The notes under the pieces were generated by a model. The model ran no database searches. It saw only the letters and a program-made list of their open reading frames with translations, and was not told the DNA's origin. A stretch of DNA of 64,000 bases, taken from contig CAZWYF010000008.1 of the NCBI GenBank assembly GCA_964637835.1, forward strand, positions 1 through 64,000, written 5' to 3'. Positions 54,767-63,212 of this stretch are shown in pieces; positions within the stretch are counted from its first letter, which is position 1, and each line of letters begins with the position of its first letter. This DNA comes from Glo-17 sp964637835 (GTDB lineage: Bacteria > Krumholzibacteriota > Krumholzibacteriia > LZORAL124-64-63). The translations under genes were made by a program, and so were the position numbers.

Positions 54767-55342
54767 CTAGTTGCCCCGGCTGCCCGGCTTGACCAGCGGG
54801 ACGCCGTCCTGGCAGAGGGGGCAGGTGGCGGCCGGGTCCCAGGTCTGGACCTCGACGCGCGCCAGCGCCTGCAGGGGCAGGGGCAGCGCCGCGTCGGCGC
54901 CGGTGCGGTCGATGATGGCGCCCAGGCCGGCCACCACGCCGCCCTCGGCCTCGACCACCGCGCAGACCTCCCGCACCGAGGTGCCGCGGGTGACCACGTC
55001 CTCGATCACCAGGGCCTTCTCCCCCTGCTCCAGGAAGAAGCCGCGGCGCAGGCTCATGGCGCCGTCCTTGCGCTCGGTGAACACGAAGCGGCGGCCCACC
55101 GCGCGGGCCACCTCGTGGCCGATGATCACCCCGCCGAGGGCGGGGCTGACCACCACGTCCCAGGTCTCGCCCGTGAAGCCGGCGGCGATGGCCGCGCCCA
55201 GCTCGCGGGCGAGCTCGGGGAACTGCAGGATGCGCGCGCACTGGAAGTAGGTGTCGCTGTGCAGCCCGCTGCTCAGCAGGAAGTGGCCCTGCTGCAGCGC
55301 GCCCAGCTCGGTCATCAGCTCCAGGACCTGGTCGTGGTTCAA
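54767..55342 (-). CDS. pyrE: Orotate phosphoribosyltransferase
   Basis: 191 residues. Type I phosphoribosyltransferase fold; the PRPP loop is ALVIEDVVTRGTS, and GHFLLSSGLHSDTYFQ opens the orotate site. FTERKDGAMSLRRGF is the flexible loop. It makes OMP from orotate. The start is a TTG at 55342 with GGAGG 8 nt upstream, overlapping the pyrF stop as TTGA; the first internal ATG would delete conserved residues. A CPLC motif in ATCPLCQDGVPLVKPG at the C-terminus is an extra, possibly metal-binding tail. pyrF is directly upstream. Confidence 0.93.
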   Translation of the reverse strand: MNHDQVLELMTELGALQQGHFLLSSGLHSDTYFQCARILQFPELARELGAAIAAGFTGETWDVVVSPALGGVIIGHEVARAVGRRFVFTERKDGAMSLRRGFFLEQGEKALVIEDVVTRGTSVREVCAVVEAEGGVVAGLGAIIDRTGADAALPLPLQALARVEVQTWDPAATCPLCQDGVPLVKPGSRGN

Positions 55343-56097
55343 GGACGGACCTCCAGTTCGGCCGCGATGGCGGCATGGGCACGGGCGGGGTCTTGGGCGC
55401 GAGTGATGGGACGACCCACCACCAGGAAGTCGGCGCCGGCGGCCATGGCCCCGGCGGGGGTGGCCACGCGCTTCTGGTCCTGGACGTCGCCGCCGGCGGG
55501 GCGGATGCCCGGCGTGACGGTCAGCGGCGCCGGCCCCAGCGCGTCGCGGAGCGCGGGCAGGTCCGCCGCGGAACACACCAGGCCGTCGCAGCCGGCGTCC
55601 CACGCGAGGCGGGCGAGGCGGGCCACGCGGCCGGCCACCGTGTCGTCGCCGGGGGCGGTCTCGGCCAGATCCTCCGGGCCCAGGCTGGTCAGCACGGTCA
55701 CCGCCAGCAGGGCCGGCCGCAGGCCGGTGGCGCCCACGGGCGCGGCGGCCAGCGCCTCGGCGGCGGCCGCGATGGCCGCGCGGCCGGCGCCGGCGTGCAT
55801 GGTCACCAGGGAGACGCCCAGGCCGGCGGCCACGCGGGCGGCGCCGGCCACGGTGCTGGGGATGTCGTGGTACTTGAGGTCCAGGAAGATCCGCTTGCGT
55901 CGCGCCTGGAGCTGCCCGATCACCGCGGGGCCCGACGCGCTGAAGAGCTCCAGGCCCACCTTCACGAAGCGGGCGGGCTCGCCCAGGCGGTCGGCCAGGG
56001 CCACGGCCTCGTCGGCCGAGGGCACGTCCAGGGCGGTGATCACGCGGTCGGCCGCGGGCAGCTCCCGCAGCGCCGCGAGCAGGTCGTCGCGTCGCAT
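55339..56097 (-). CDS. pyrF: Orotidine 5'-phosphate decarboxylase
   Basis: 252 residues, TIM barrel. ALDVPSADEAVAL gives the first catalytic aspartate and LDLKYHDIPSTVA the DxKxxD catalytic array. VTPGIRPAGGDVQDQKRV is the phosphate-binding loop with its preceding arginine. It converts OMP to UMP, the last step of pyrimidine synthesis, coupled here with pyrE (overlapping TTGA). GAGAGGA precedes the ATG at 56097. Divergent from serS across 130 nt. Confidence 0.94.
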   Translation of the reverse strand: MRRDDLLAALRELPAADRVITALDVPSADEAVALADRLGEPARFVKVGLELFSASGPAVIGQLQARRKRIFLDLKYHDIPSTVAGAARVAAGLGVSLVTMHAGAGRAAIAAAAEALAAAPVGATGLRPALLAVTVLTSLGPEDLAETAPGDDTVAGRVARLARLAWDAGCDGLVCSAADLPALRDALGPAPLTVTPGIRPAGGDVQDQKRVATPAGAMAAGADFLVVGRPITRAQDPARAHAAIAAELEVRP

Positions 56098-56127
56098 CTC
56101 GGTCCTCTCGGGAAGGGGCGATTTGCC

Positions 56128-56156
56128 TTGCCGCCCCCGGGGGCGTTGGTTATACC
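56128..56156 (+). promoter_or_regulatory. Candidate promoter of serS
   Basis: TTGCCG (56128-56133), 17 nt, TATACC (56151-56156). The start site would be near 56163, 65 nt before the GTG of serS. Confidence 0.38.
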
Positions 56157-56227
56157 GTTCTAGCAGCCTGGACGGGGGTTGGCAAGCGCCCGCGCCGCCG
56201 GAAGAGCGCCAAAGGAAGGACGTCTCC

Positions 56228-57484
56228 GTGCTCGATCGCAAGTTCCTGCGCGAGAATCGCGAGCTGGTGGAGCAGGCCGTGGCCGCCAAGCGCGAGGCCG
56301 TGGACATCGCCGCCTACTACGAACGCGACGCCGAGCGCCGGGCGGCCCTGCAGCAGGCCGAGGAACTCCAGGCGGAGGTCAATCGCGCCAACAAGGCGAT
56401 CAGCGCCGCCAAGGCCGCCGGCGAGGAGACCGCCGGCGCCATCGCCGAGATGCGCGAGGTCGCCGGCCGGCTCAAGGCCCTGCGGGCGCGCGCCGCCGAG
56501 CTGGACGACCTGGTGGACGACCTCTACATCCGCATCCCCAACCTGCCCGATCCCGACGTGCCGGTGGGCACCGAGGCGGACAACCAGGTGGTCCGCACCT
56601 GGGGCGAGCCCCGCGAGATCCCCGGCGCCCAGGCGCACTGGGACCTGGGCGCGGCCCTCGGCCTGCTGGATCCCGAGGCGCCCGCCCGCATGTCGGGCTC
56701 CGGCTTCTCGCTCCTGCAGGGCGACCTCGCCCGGCTCGAGCGCGCCCTCGTCAACTGGTTCCTCGACACCCACCGCACCGCCGGCTACACCGAGGTGGCC
56801 GTGCCCTACCTGGTGGGGCCCGACGCCATGCGCGGCACCGGGCAGCTGCCCAAGCTGGCCGACGACATGTACCGCTGCCGCGACGACGACCTCTACCTCA
56901 TCCCCACCGCCGAGGTGTCGGTGACCAACATCCACCGCGAGAGCACCCTGGCCGAGGAGCAGCTGCCGCTGCGCTACTGCGCCTTCTCGCCCTGCTTCCG
57001 CCGCGAGGCCGGCGCCGCGGGCAAGGACACGCGCGGGCTGCTGCGCATGCACCAGTTCCACAAGGTGGAGCTGGTCCACTTCGAGCGGCCCGACCGCTCG
57101 CGCGAGGCCCACGAGGAACTCACCGCCCAGGCCGAGGCGCTGCTCCAGGCCCTGGAACTGCCCTACCGCACGGTCCTGCTGGCCACCGGCGATCTGAGCT
57201 TCGCCGCGCGGCGCTGCCACGATCTGGAGGTCTGGTCGCCCGGGGTGGGGCAGTGGCTGGAGGTCTCCAGCTGCAGCGATTTCGGCGACTTCCAGGCCCG
57301 GCGCGCGGGGATCCGCTGGAAGGGGTCGTCGGGCAAGGGCTACGTGCACACGCTCAACGGCTCCGGTCTGGCCCTGCCGCGCGTCCTGGTGGCGATCATG
57401 GAGAACTACCAGCAGCAGGACGGGACGGTGACCGTGCCGGCGGTGCTGCGGCCCTACCTCGGCGGCCAGGACCGGATCGGCTGA
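56228..57484 (+). CDS. serS: Seryl-tRNA synthetase
   Basis: 418 residues, class II synthetase. An N-terminal coiled-coil arm that holds the tRNA (residues about 1-100: KFLRENRELVEQAV to AAELDDLVDDLY) precedes the catalytic core with YLIPTAEVSVTN (motif 1 region), FRREAGAAGKDTRGLLRMHQFHKVEL (motif 2 area), and NGSGLALPRVLVAIMENYQ (motif 3). It charges tRNA-Ser and tRNA-Sec. GTG start, with AAGGAAGG upstream. Confidence 0.96.
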   Translation: MLDRKFLRENRELVEQAVAAKREAVDIAAYYERDAERRAALQQAEELQAEVNRANKAISAAKAAGEETAGAIAEMREVAGRLKALRARAAELDDLVDDLYIRIPNLPDPDVPVGTEADNQVVRTWGEPREIPGAQAHWDLGAALGLLDPEAPARMSGSGFSLLQGDLARLERALVNWFLDTHRTAGYTEVAVPYLVGPDAMRGTGQLPKLADDMYRCRDDDLYLIPTAEVSVTNIHRESTLAEEQLPLRYCAFSPCFRREAGAAGKDTRGLLRMHQFHKVELVHFERPDRSREAHEELTAQAEALLQALELPYRTVLLATGDLSFAARRCHDLEVWSPGVGQWLEVSSCSDFGDFQARRAGIRWKGSSGKGYVHTLNGSGLALPRVLVAIMENYQQQDGTVTVPAVLRPYLGGQDRIG

Positions 57485-57513
57485 CCGGCACGGCCGGCGG
57501 CCCGGGAGCACGC

Positions 57514-58755
57514 ATGGACCCCTTACCCCGCGGATTGTTCGGCCTGAAGCGGCGCCAGCTCTTCGCGCTGTACCTGCTGGTGGGCAGCGTGCTCATCGTG
57601 GTGGGCATCACCAGCTACACGCTGCGCATCACCCGCGACATGGAGAAGCAGACGCGGCTGATCACCGAGCTGGTCAGCGGCATGGCCAGCCGCACCCTCT
57701 TCTCGGGCAACCTGGGCGAGTTCGCCCCCGTGATCCGGCTGCTCAACGACGCGGAGATCCCCCTGATCGTCACCGATCCCGCCGGCCGGCCCATCTTCTG
57801 GAACAGCGAGATCACCGGCATCGCGGGCGTGGACGATTACGACCTGCTCATGGCCCAGGATCCGGCCGCACCCACCGATCCGCGGGTGGCCGCGGCGGTG
57901 GCCATGGCCGCCGAGCTGGATCGCCAGGCAGAGCCCTTCGCCATCTACGACCCCCAGGGGCGCCGGCGGGGCACGCTGCACTACGGACAGAGCGCCCTGA
58001 CCGATCAGGTGCGCATCCTGCCGTTCCTCGAGCTGGGCATCATGGTCCTCTTCTTCCTGGCCATCCTCTGGGGCCTGCAGGTCAAGAAGCAGAACGACCA
58101 GAACCTGCTCTTCGCCGGCATGGCCAAGGAGACCGCCCACCAGCTGGGCACGCCGCTGACCTCGATCATGGGCTGGCTGGCGCTGCTGGAGGACCGCCTG
58201 CCGGCGGGCGACGAGACTCTCCTGGAACTCGAACGGGACGTGGGGCGTCTCAGCAAGGTCTCCACCCGCTTCGGGCAGATCGGTTCGCAGCCGAAGCTGG
58301 CGGATCATGACCTGATGGCGGTGGTGGAGGAGACCATCACGTATTTCCGCAGGCGCTTGCCGCATCTCGGCGGCCGCGTCGAGTTGCGCAGCGAGGGGGC
58401 GGCCGGCAACCCGGTGGCGTTCAACCGGGACCTCATGGAGTGGGTCCTGGAGAACCTGATCAAGAACGCCATCGACGCGCTGGAGCAGGGCAAGGGCACG
58501 GTCACCGTGCGGCTGAACGACCTGCCCGAGGGCGGGATCGCCCTGCGGGTCCGGGACACCGGCCGCGGCATCAAGCCCTCCTACCGGACCAAGCTCTTCG
58601 AGCCGGGCGTCAGTTCCAAGGCGCGCGGGTGGGGCATGGGTCTGGCGCTGGTCAAGCGCATCGTCACGCAGTACCACGGTGGACGGATCCGGGTGGAGAG
58701 CACCGGCTCGCAGGGCACGGTCTTCCTGGTCACGCTGCCGGGGAAGGATGGCTGA
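57514..58755 (+). CDS. Sensor histidine kinase (PorY-like)
   Basis: 413 residues. Two membrane helices (about 15-35 and 168-190) flank a 130-residue extracytoplasmic domain. The kinase core has the H-box KETAHQLGTPLTS (H209), N-box ENLIKNAID, and G-boxes RDTGRGIK and GWGMGLALVKRI. The ETAHQLGTPL form of the H-box is common in Bacteroidota kinases linked to PorX-type regulators. Its stop overlaps the next gene, a PorX-like regulator, so the two are the obvious partners. The signal it senses is unknown. Confidence 0.88.
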   Translation: MDPLPRGLFGLKRRQLFALYLLVGSVLIVVGITSYTLRITRDMEKQTRLITELVSGMASRTLFSGNLGEFAPVIRLLNDAEIPLIVTDPAGRPIFWNSEITGIAGVDDYDLLMAQDPAAPTDPRVAAAVAMAAELDRQAEPFAIYDPQGRRRGTLHYGQSALTDQVRILPFLELGIMVLFFLAILWGLQVKKQNDQNLLFAGMAKETAHQLGTPLTSIMGWLALLEDRLPAGDETLLELERDVGRLSKVSTRFGQIGSQPKLADHDLMAVVEETITYFRRRLPHLGGRVELRSEGAAGNPVAFNRDLMEWVLENLIKNAIDALEQGKGTVTVRLNDLPEGGIALRVRDTGRGIKPSYRTKLFEPGVSSKARGWGMGLALVKRIVTQYHGGRIRVESTGSQGTVFLVTLPGKDG

Positions 58756-60310
58756 CGTGGGTTACCGCGTTCTCTGGATCGACGACCACATCGACGAGCT
58801 CCGCTCGCACATGGTGTTCCTGGGCCAGAAGGGCTACGAGGTCACCGGGGCCACCAACGGCCGCGACGGGATGGCCCTGCTCGCGGAGGAGAAGTTCGAC
58901 GCCGTCCTGCTGGACGAGATGATGCCCGGGATGGGGGGTCTGGAGACCCTCGAGGAGATCCGCAAGACCCACGAGCACATCCCGGTGATCATGATCACCA
59001 AGAGCGAGGCCGAGGACCTGATGACCAAGGCCATCGGCCGGCGCATCGATGATTACCTGGTCAAGCCCGTCTCGCCCCTGCAGATCCAGGCGGCGCTCAA
59101 GAAGCACGTCGAGGCGCGCAAGATCACCGAGCAGCAGGTCACCCGCGACTACCTCCAGCACTTCAACGCCGTGGGCGACCGCATCGCCACGGCCGCCACG
59201 CCCCGGGACTGGGAGGGCATCTACAACGATCTGGTGACCTGGGGCCTGGACCTCTACCGCTACAGCGACCATGGCCTGCTCGCCACGCAGGCCGAGCAGA
59301 TGGCCGCCGCCAACCTGGCGCTGGGCAAGTACGTGCGGGACCGCTATCGCGACTGGGTCCAGGGCGCCGAGGACGCGCCGCTGCTCAGTCCCGGCGTCTA
59401 CGAGCACCTCGTGGAGCCGGAGGTGCAGGCGAACCGGCAGGTGCTGTGGGTGGTGATCGACTGCATGCGCCTGGACCAGTGGCGCATGGTCGAGCCGCTG
59501 CTCGAGCCGTACTTCCGCCTCGAGCGCCGGGCCTACTGGTCCATCCTGCCCACCGCCACGCCCTACTCGCGCAACGCCCTGTTCGCCGGCCTCTACCCGC
59601 TGCAGATCGCCAGGGGCTATCCCAGGTTCTGGCACGACGGCCTGCGGGACGACACCAGCCGCAACGCCCACGAGGACAAGCTGCTGGCCGCCCAGCTCGA
59701 GCGGCTGAAGAGCCCGGCCGTCGGCAGCATGCGCTACTACAAGATCTCCGACCAGCGCGACACCGACAACCTGCGCCGCGACTTCACCTCCCTGGACGAC
59801 ACCCGCCTGGTGGCCGGCGTCTACAACTTCCTGGACATCATGTCTCACGGCCGCAGCCAGAGCATGATCCTCAAGGAGCTGGCTCCGGACGAGGCCGCCT
59901 TCCGCACCCTCATGCGCACCTGGTTCGAGCACAGCACCCTGTTCGAGCTGCTGCGCGAGGCGGCCCGCCGCGGCACCACCGTGGTGGTGACCACGGACCA
60001 CGGCTCGCACTTCTGCAAGCGCGCCACCAAGATCCGCGGCAACCGCGACACCTCGAGCAACGTGCGCTACAAGTTCGGCGACAACCTCACCGTGGACGAC
60101 AAGCGCGTGATGCTCATGAAGGACCCCACGGACTACAAGCTGCCCGCCAACAGCCCCATCGAGACCTACGCCGTCACCACGGAGAACTACTACCTGGTCT
60201 ATCCGACCAACTTCCACGAGTACGAGCGCCTCTACCGCGACAGCTTCCAGCATGGCGGCATCAGCCTCGAGGAGCTGGTCTGCCCCTTCGCCGTGCTGCG
60301 TCCCCGCTGA
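58748..60310 (+). CDS. porX: PorX-like response regulator with PglZ domain
   Basis: 520 residues. Residues of about 1-125 are a receiver (WIDDHIDELR, phosphoacceptor D56 in VLLDEMMPG, lysine in VKPVSP). A helical linker follows, and from about residue 225 a PglZ domain of the alkaline phosphatase superfamily: VVIDCMRLDQW, a candidate nucleophile threonine in TATPYSR (T271), and metal ligands in TTDHGSHF. This matches PorX, which controls type IX secretion in Bacteroidota and has been reported to cleave nucleotides with its PglZ part. The ATG at 58748 overlaps the kinase stop; the GTG at 58757 is better spaced from GGAAGG and may be the true start. Confidence 0.9.
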   Translation: MADVGYRVLWIDDHIDELRSHMVFLGQKGYEVTGATNGRDGMALLAEEKFDAVLLDEMMPGMGGLETLEEIRKTHEHIPVIMITKSEAEDLMTKAIGRRIDDYLVKPVSPLQIQAALKKHVEARKITEQQVTRDYLQHFNAVGDRIATAATPRDWEGIYNDLVTWGLDLYRYSDHGLLATQAEQMAAANLALGKYVRDRYRDWVQGAEDAPLLSPGVYEHLVEPEVQANRQVLWVVIDCMRLDQWRMVEPLLEPYFRLERRAYWSILPTATPYSRNALFAGLYPLQIARGYPRFWHDGLRDDTSRNAHEDKLLAAQLERLKSPAVGSMRYYKISDQRDTDNLRRDFTSLDDTRLVAGVYNFLDIMSHGRSQSMILKELAPDEAAFRTLMRTWFEHSTLFELLREAARRGTTVVVTTDHGSHFCKRATKIRGNRDTSSNVRYKFGDNLTVDDKRVMLMKDPTDYKLPANSPIETYAVTTENYYLVYPTNFHEYERLYRDSFQHGGISLEELVCPFAVLRPR

Positions 60311-60359
60311 TCGCGTCGCTGATCGCGTCGCCGATCGCACCGGCCGCCCGAGGAGCCCG

Positions 60360-60878
60360 ATGGACCCGCTGCAGCTGCCCGACCCCGCGGGCTTCGCCCG
60401 CCGCACCCGCACCCATGGACCCGGTCAGACCCGGGATCTGGGCGCGGCACTGGCCGCCGTGGTGGGCCCGGGGCAGGCCCTGCTCCTGCACGGTCCGCTG
60501 GGTGCGGGCAAGACCTGCCTGGTCCAGGGCCTCTGCGCGGGCCTGGGCCTGGACGGGGAGGTGGTCAGCCCCACCTTCTCCCTGATCCACCGCCACGTCG
60601 GGCCGGTGACCGTCGATCACCTGGACTTCTACCGCATCGAGCCCGCTGACGACCTCGACGACATCGGTGTCCTGGAGATCCTGGACGAGCTGGCCGACGG
60701 GCGCACCATCCTGGTGGCCGAATGGCCCGCGCTGCTGGCGCCGTTGCTGCCACGGCGACTGGAGCTGCTGGCGCTGCCCGCGGACGGGCCGGACGAGCGC
60801 CTCTGGTACGTGCGCGGCGTCCCGGCGCTGCCCGCCGCGGTGGCCGCGCTCTTTCCCGAGGCGGTGGCGTCGTGCTGA
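60360..60878 (+). CDS. tsaE: tRNA threonylcarbamoyladenosine biosynthesis ATPase
   Basis: 172 residues. Walker A HGPLGAGKTCLVQG (about residues 44-57), PTFSLIHRH and VDHLDFYRIE (Walker B-like) are diagnostic of TsaE, the ATPase that drives the TsaBD complex during t6A modification of tRNAs. AGGAG precedes the ATG. It is followed by an overlapping tsaB and rimI, a common bacterial arrangement; tsaD is not in the window. Confidence 0.94.
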   Translation: MDPLQLPDPAGFARRTRTHGPGQTRDLGAALAAVVGPGQALLLHGPLGAGKTCLVQGLCAGLGLDGEVVSPTFSLIHRHVGPVTVDHLDFYRIEPADDLDDIGVLEILDELADGRTILVAEWPALLAPLLPRRLELLALPADGPDERLWYVRGVPALPAAVAALFPEAVASC

Positions 60879-61672
60879 TCCTGGCCCTGGACACCGCCAC
60901 GCCCCATGGCCGCTTCGCGCTGGCCGCGGACGCCCGGCTGCTGGCCGATCGACCCCACAACGTGCAGGGCAGCTACGCCGACGCGCTGCTGCCGGTGATC
61001 GACCAGGTGCTCGCGCAGGCCGGACGCCGGCTGGCGGACGTGGATCTGGTGGCCGTCACCGACGGCCCGGGGAGCTTCACCGGCGTGCGCATCGGCGTGG
61101 CCACGGCCAAGACGCTGGCCTGGGCCCTGGAGGCGCAGCTGGCCGCGGTCTCCACCCTGGCCGCCATGGCCGCGGCGCTGCTGGCCGCCCATCCCGCGCG
61201 CGAGCTGGCCGTCCCGGTGCTGGACGCGCGCCGCGGCGAGGTCTTCGCCGGGCTCTACCGGCGCGAGGGGGCCTGGGTCCGCGAGCTGGACGCGCCGGCC
61301 TGCCGGACGCCCGATCGCTGGTGGGAGCGCCTGGTCGACCGCGTGCCGGACCTCGAGGCCCCCGCCTGGGGCGGCGACGGCGTGGGCCTGCTGGTGGGGC
61401 AGGGCGCCGGGTTGCGGCCCGAGCTGGCCGCGCGCGGCGAGCCGGCGGCCCGGGCCTGGGAGGCCGCCCACCCCGCCACCGCGCGGGCGCTGGCGCTGGC
61501 CCTGGCCGATCCGGCGGTGCGGCGCGAGGCGGTGGTCTCGCCCTTCGCGCTGGTGCCCCGGTACCTGCGGGGCAGCGACGCCGAGGTCAAGCGGCGCGTG
61601 GACGCCACGCCCTCGGCGCCGGGTGCGGCGGTGACCGCTCACGTGGGCCGGCCCCGGGAGCCGGGCCGGTGA
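60872..61672 (+). CDS. tsaB: tRNA threonylcarbamoyladenosine biosynthesis protein TsaB
   Basis: 266 residues, an ASKHA-fold pseudo-enzyme. ILALDTATPHGRFALA is the N-terminal motif, and VTDGPGSFTGVRIGVATAKTLAW the central one. It binds TsaD and TsaE in the t6A synthesis complex. The GTG at 60872 overlaps tsaE, and its stop overlaps rimI, so the three are translationally coupled. Slightly longer than typical (about 230) because of a C-terminal extension. Confidence 0.93.
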   Translation: MLILALDTATPHGRFALAADARLLADRPHNVQGSYADALLPVIDQVLAQAGRRLADVDLVAVTDGPGSFTGVRIGVATAKTLAWALEAQLAAVSTLAAMAAALLAAHPARELAVPVLDARRGEVFAGLYRREGAWVRELDAPACRTPDRWWERLVDRVPDLEAPAWGGDGVGLLVGQGAGLRPELAARGEPAARAWEAAHPATARALALALADPAVRREAVVSPFALVPRYLRGSDAEVKRRVDATPSAPGAAVTAHVGRPREPGR

Positions 61673-62169
61673 CCGCGGCGCCGGTGACCATCCGGCCCGG
61701 CGATCCGGGCGACTTGCCCGCCGTCCTGCGCATCGAACGCGCCAGCTTCGCCGACCCCTGGCCCACCTCGGCGCTGCTGCAGGAGCTGGTGCCGTCGTCG
61801 CTGCGGCTGCCGCTGATCCTGCAGTGCGGCGAGTCGGTGATCGGCTACCTCATGGCCTGGCGTACCCCCGACCAGCTGCACATCCTCAACCTGGCCGTCG
61901 ATCCCGCGTACCGGCGCCAGGGGCATGGCCGCCGCCTGCTGGAGGTGGCCCTGGACGCGGCGCAGCGCGGCGGGGCCGACCAGGTGACCCTCGAGGTGCG
62001 CCCGGGCAACCAGGCGGCGCTCGCGCTCTACGCCGCGCTGGGCTTCGCCCAGACCGGACGCCGTCCACACTACTACGTCGACACCGGGGAGGACGCCCTG
62101 GTGCTCACCCGCGACCTCGCGGGCGCCTCGCGGCCGGCGCCCGACCGGCCGGGCCCTTGTCAGTCTTGA
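61669..62169 (+). CDS. rimI: Ribosomal protein S18-alanine N-acetyltransferase
   Basis: 166 residues, GNAT fold. ILNLAVDPAYRRQGHGRRLLEVAL is the acetyl-CoA-binding motif A with R-x-x-G-x-G/A, and EVRPGNQAALALYAALGF the C-terminal part with the typical tyrosine. RimI acetylates the S18 N-terminus. Position after tsaE-tsaB (4-nt overlap with GTG start) strengthens the identification. The final 15 residues (ASRPAPDRPGPCQS) are a variable tail. Confidence 0.9.
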   Translation: MTAAPVTIRPGDPGDLPAVLRIERASFADPWPTSALLQELVPSSLRLPLILQCGESVIGYLMAWRTPDQLHILNLAVDPAYRRQGHGRRLLEVALDAAQRGGADQVTLEVRPGNQAALALYAALGFAQTGRRPHYYVDTGEDALVLTRDLAGASRPAPDRPGPCQS

Positions 62170-62239
62170 ACTCTGTCCCGAGATTGGGTGGTCGGCGCGC
62201 GCGAACCGGTTCCGCGCGCCCCAACCAGGAGCCGACGCC

Positions 62240-63118
62240 ATGTCGTGGTTGAACCGCGCCGCCCGGGGCATCCGGGCCCTCGCCAAGCAGAAGGAAGTCC
62301 CGGACAACCTGTGGCAGAAGTGCCCGGGTTGCGCGGAGATCCTCTACCGTCGCGAGCTGGACCGCAGCTGGAACGTGTGCGGGACCTGCGGTCATCACCT
62401 GCCGCTCGAGGCGCCGCAGTACCTCGACCTGCTCCTGGACGCGGACTCCTGGGAGGAGCTCTTCGCCGGGGTGACCAGCACCGATCCGCTGGGCTTCAAG
62501 GACAGCAAGCGCTACGCGGACCGGCTCAAGAGCGCCCGCCGGGCCACCGGCCGCAAGGAGGCCGTGATCACCGGCCGCGGGCGCATCGAGGGCTTGCCGG
62601 TGAACCTGGCCATCCTGGACTTCGCCTTCATGGGCGGCAGCCTGGGCTCGGCCATGGGCGAGAAGCTGGCGCGGCTGCTGCTCGACGCGCTGCACGAGCG
62701 GCGGTCCGCCCTGGTGATCTCCCGCTCCGGGGGCGCCCGGATGCAGGAGTCGCTCCTGTCGCTCATGCAGATGGCCAAGACCAGCGCGGTGCTCTCCCGC
62801 CTGCAGCAGGACGCGATCCCCTACCTCAGCCTCTGCGTGCATCCCACCTACGGGGGCGTGACCGCCAGCTTCGCCATGCTCGGCGACCTGAATCTGGCCG
62901 AGCCCGGCGCCATGATCGGCTTCGCCGGTCCCCGGGTGATCAAGCAGACCATCGGCGGCGACCTGCCCGAGGGTTTCCAGTCGGCGGAGTTCCTGCTCGA
63001 GCACGGCCAGCTCGATCAGGTGGTGGAGCGGCGGCAGCTGCGCCAGACCATCGCCTCGGCGCTGCGCTGGTTCTGCGAGGGGCGCGACATCTCGGTGCCG
63101 GGGCCGGTGCGCGGCTGA
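62240..63118 (+). CDS. accD: Acetyl-CoA carboxylase carboxyltransferase subunit beta
   Basis: 292 residues. An N-terminal zinc ribbon, C28-x2-C31 and C47-x2-C50, is followed by the crotonase-like carboxyltransferase domain: FAFMGGSLGSAMGEKLARL, SRSGGARMQESLLSLMQM and HPTYGGVTASFAMLGDL. It transfers carboxyl from biotin to acetyl-CoA, the first step of fatty-acid synthesis, with AccA. AGGAG lies before the ATG. As in many bacteria it stands directly before folC. Confidence 0.95.
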   Translation: MSWLNRAARGIRALAKQKEVPDNLWQKCPGCAEILYRRELDRSWNVCGTCGHHLPLEAPQYLDLLLDADSWEELFAGVTSTDPLGFKDSKRYADRLKSARRATGRKEAVITGRGRIEGLPVNLAILDFAFMGGSLGSAMGEKLARLLLDALHERRSALVISRSGGARMQESLLSLMQMAKTSAVLSRLQQDAIPYLSLCVHPTYGGVTASFAMLGDLNLAEPGAMIGFAGPRVIKQTIGGDLPEGFQSAEFLLEHGQLDQVVERRQLRQTIASALRWFCEGRDISVPGPVRG

Positions 63119-63212
63119 GCGCTGAGCTTGTCAGCGCGCCGCCGGCAGACGACATTGGCCACGCCACGGGCCGTCCCGGTCCTGGCCGCCGACCGACCCC
63201 CGCAGGAGCATC

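Noticed and set aside
53459..56227. Long + strand frame upstream of serS
   Set aside because: The first 900 codons are antisense to the GT-C, pyrE and pyrF genes; serS itself starts at the GTG at 56228 with a good ribosome site.
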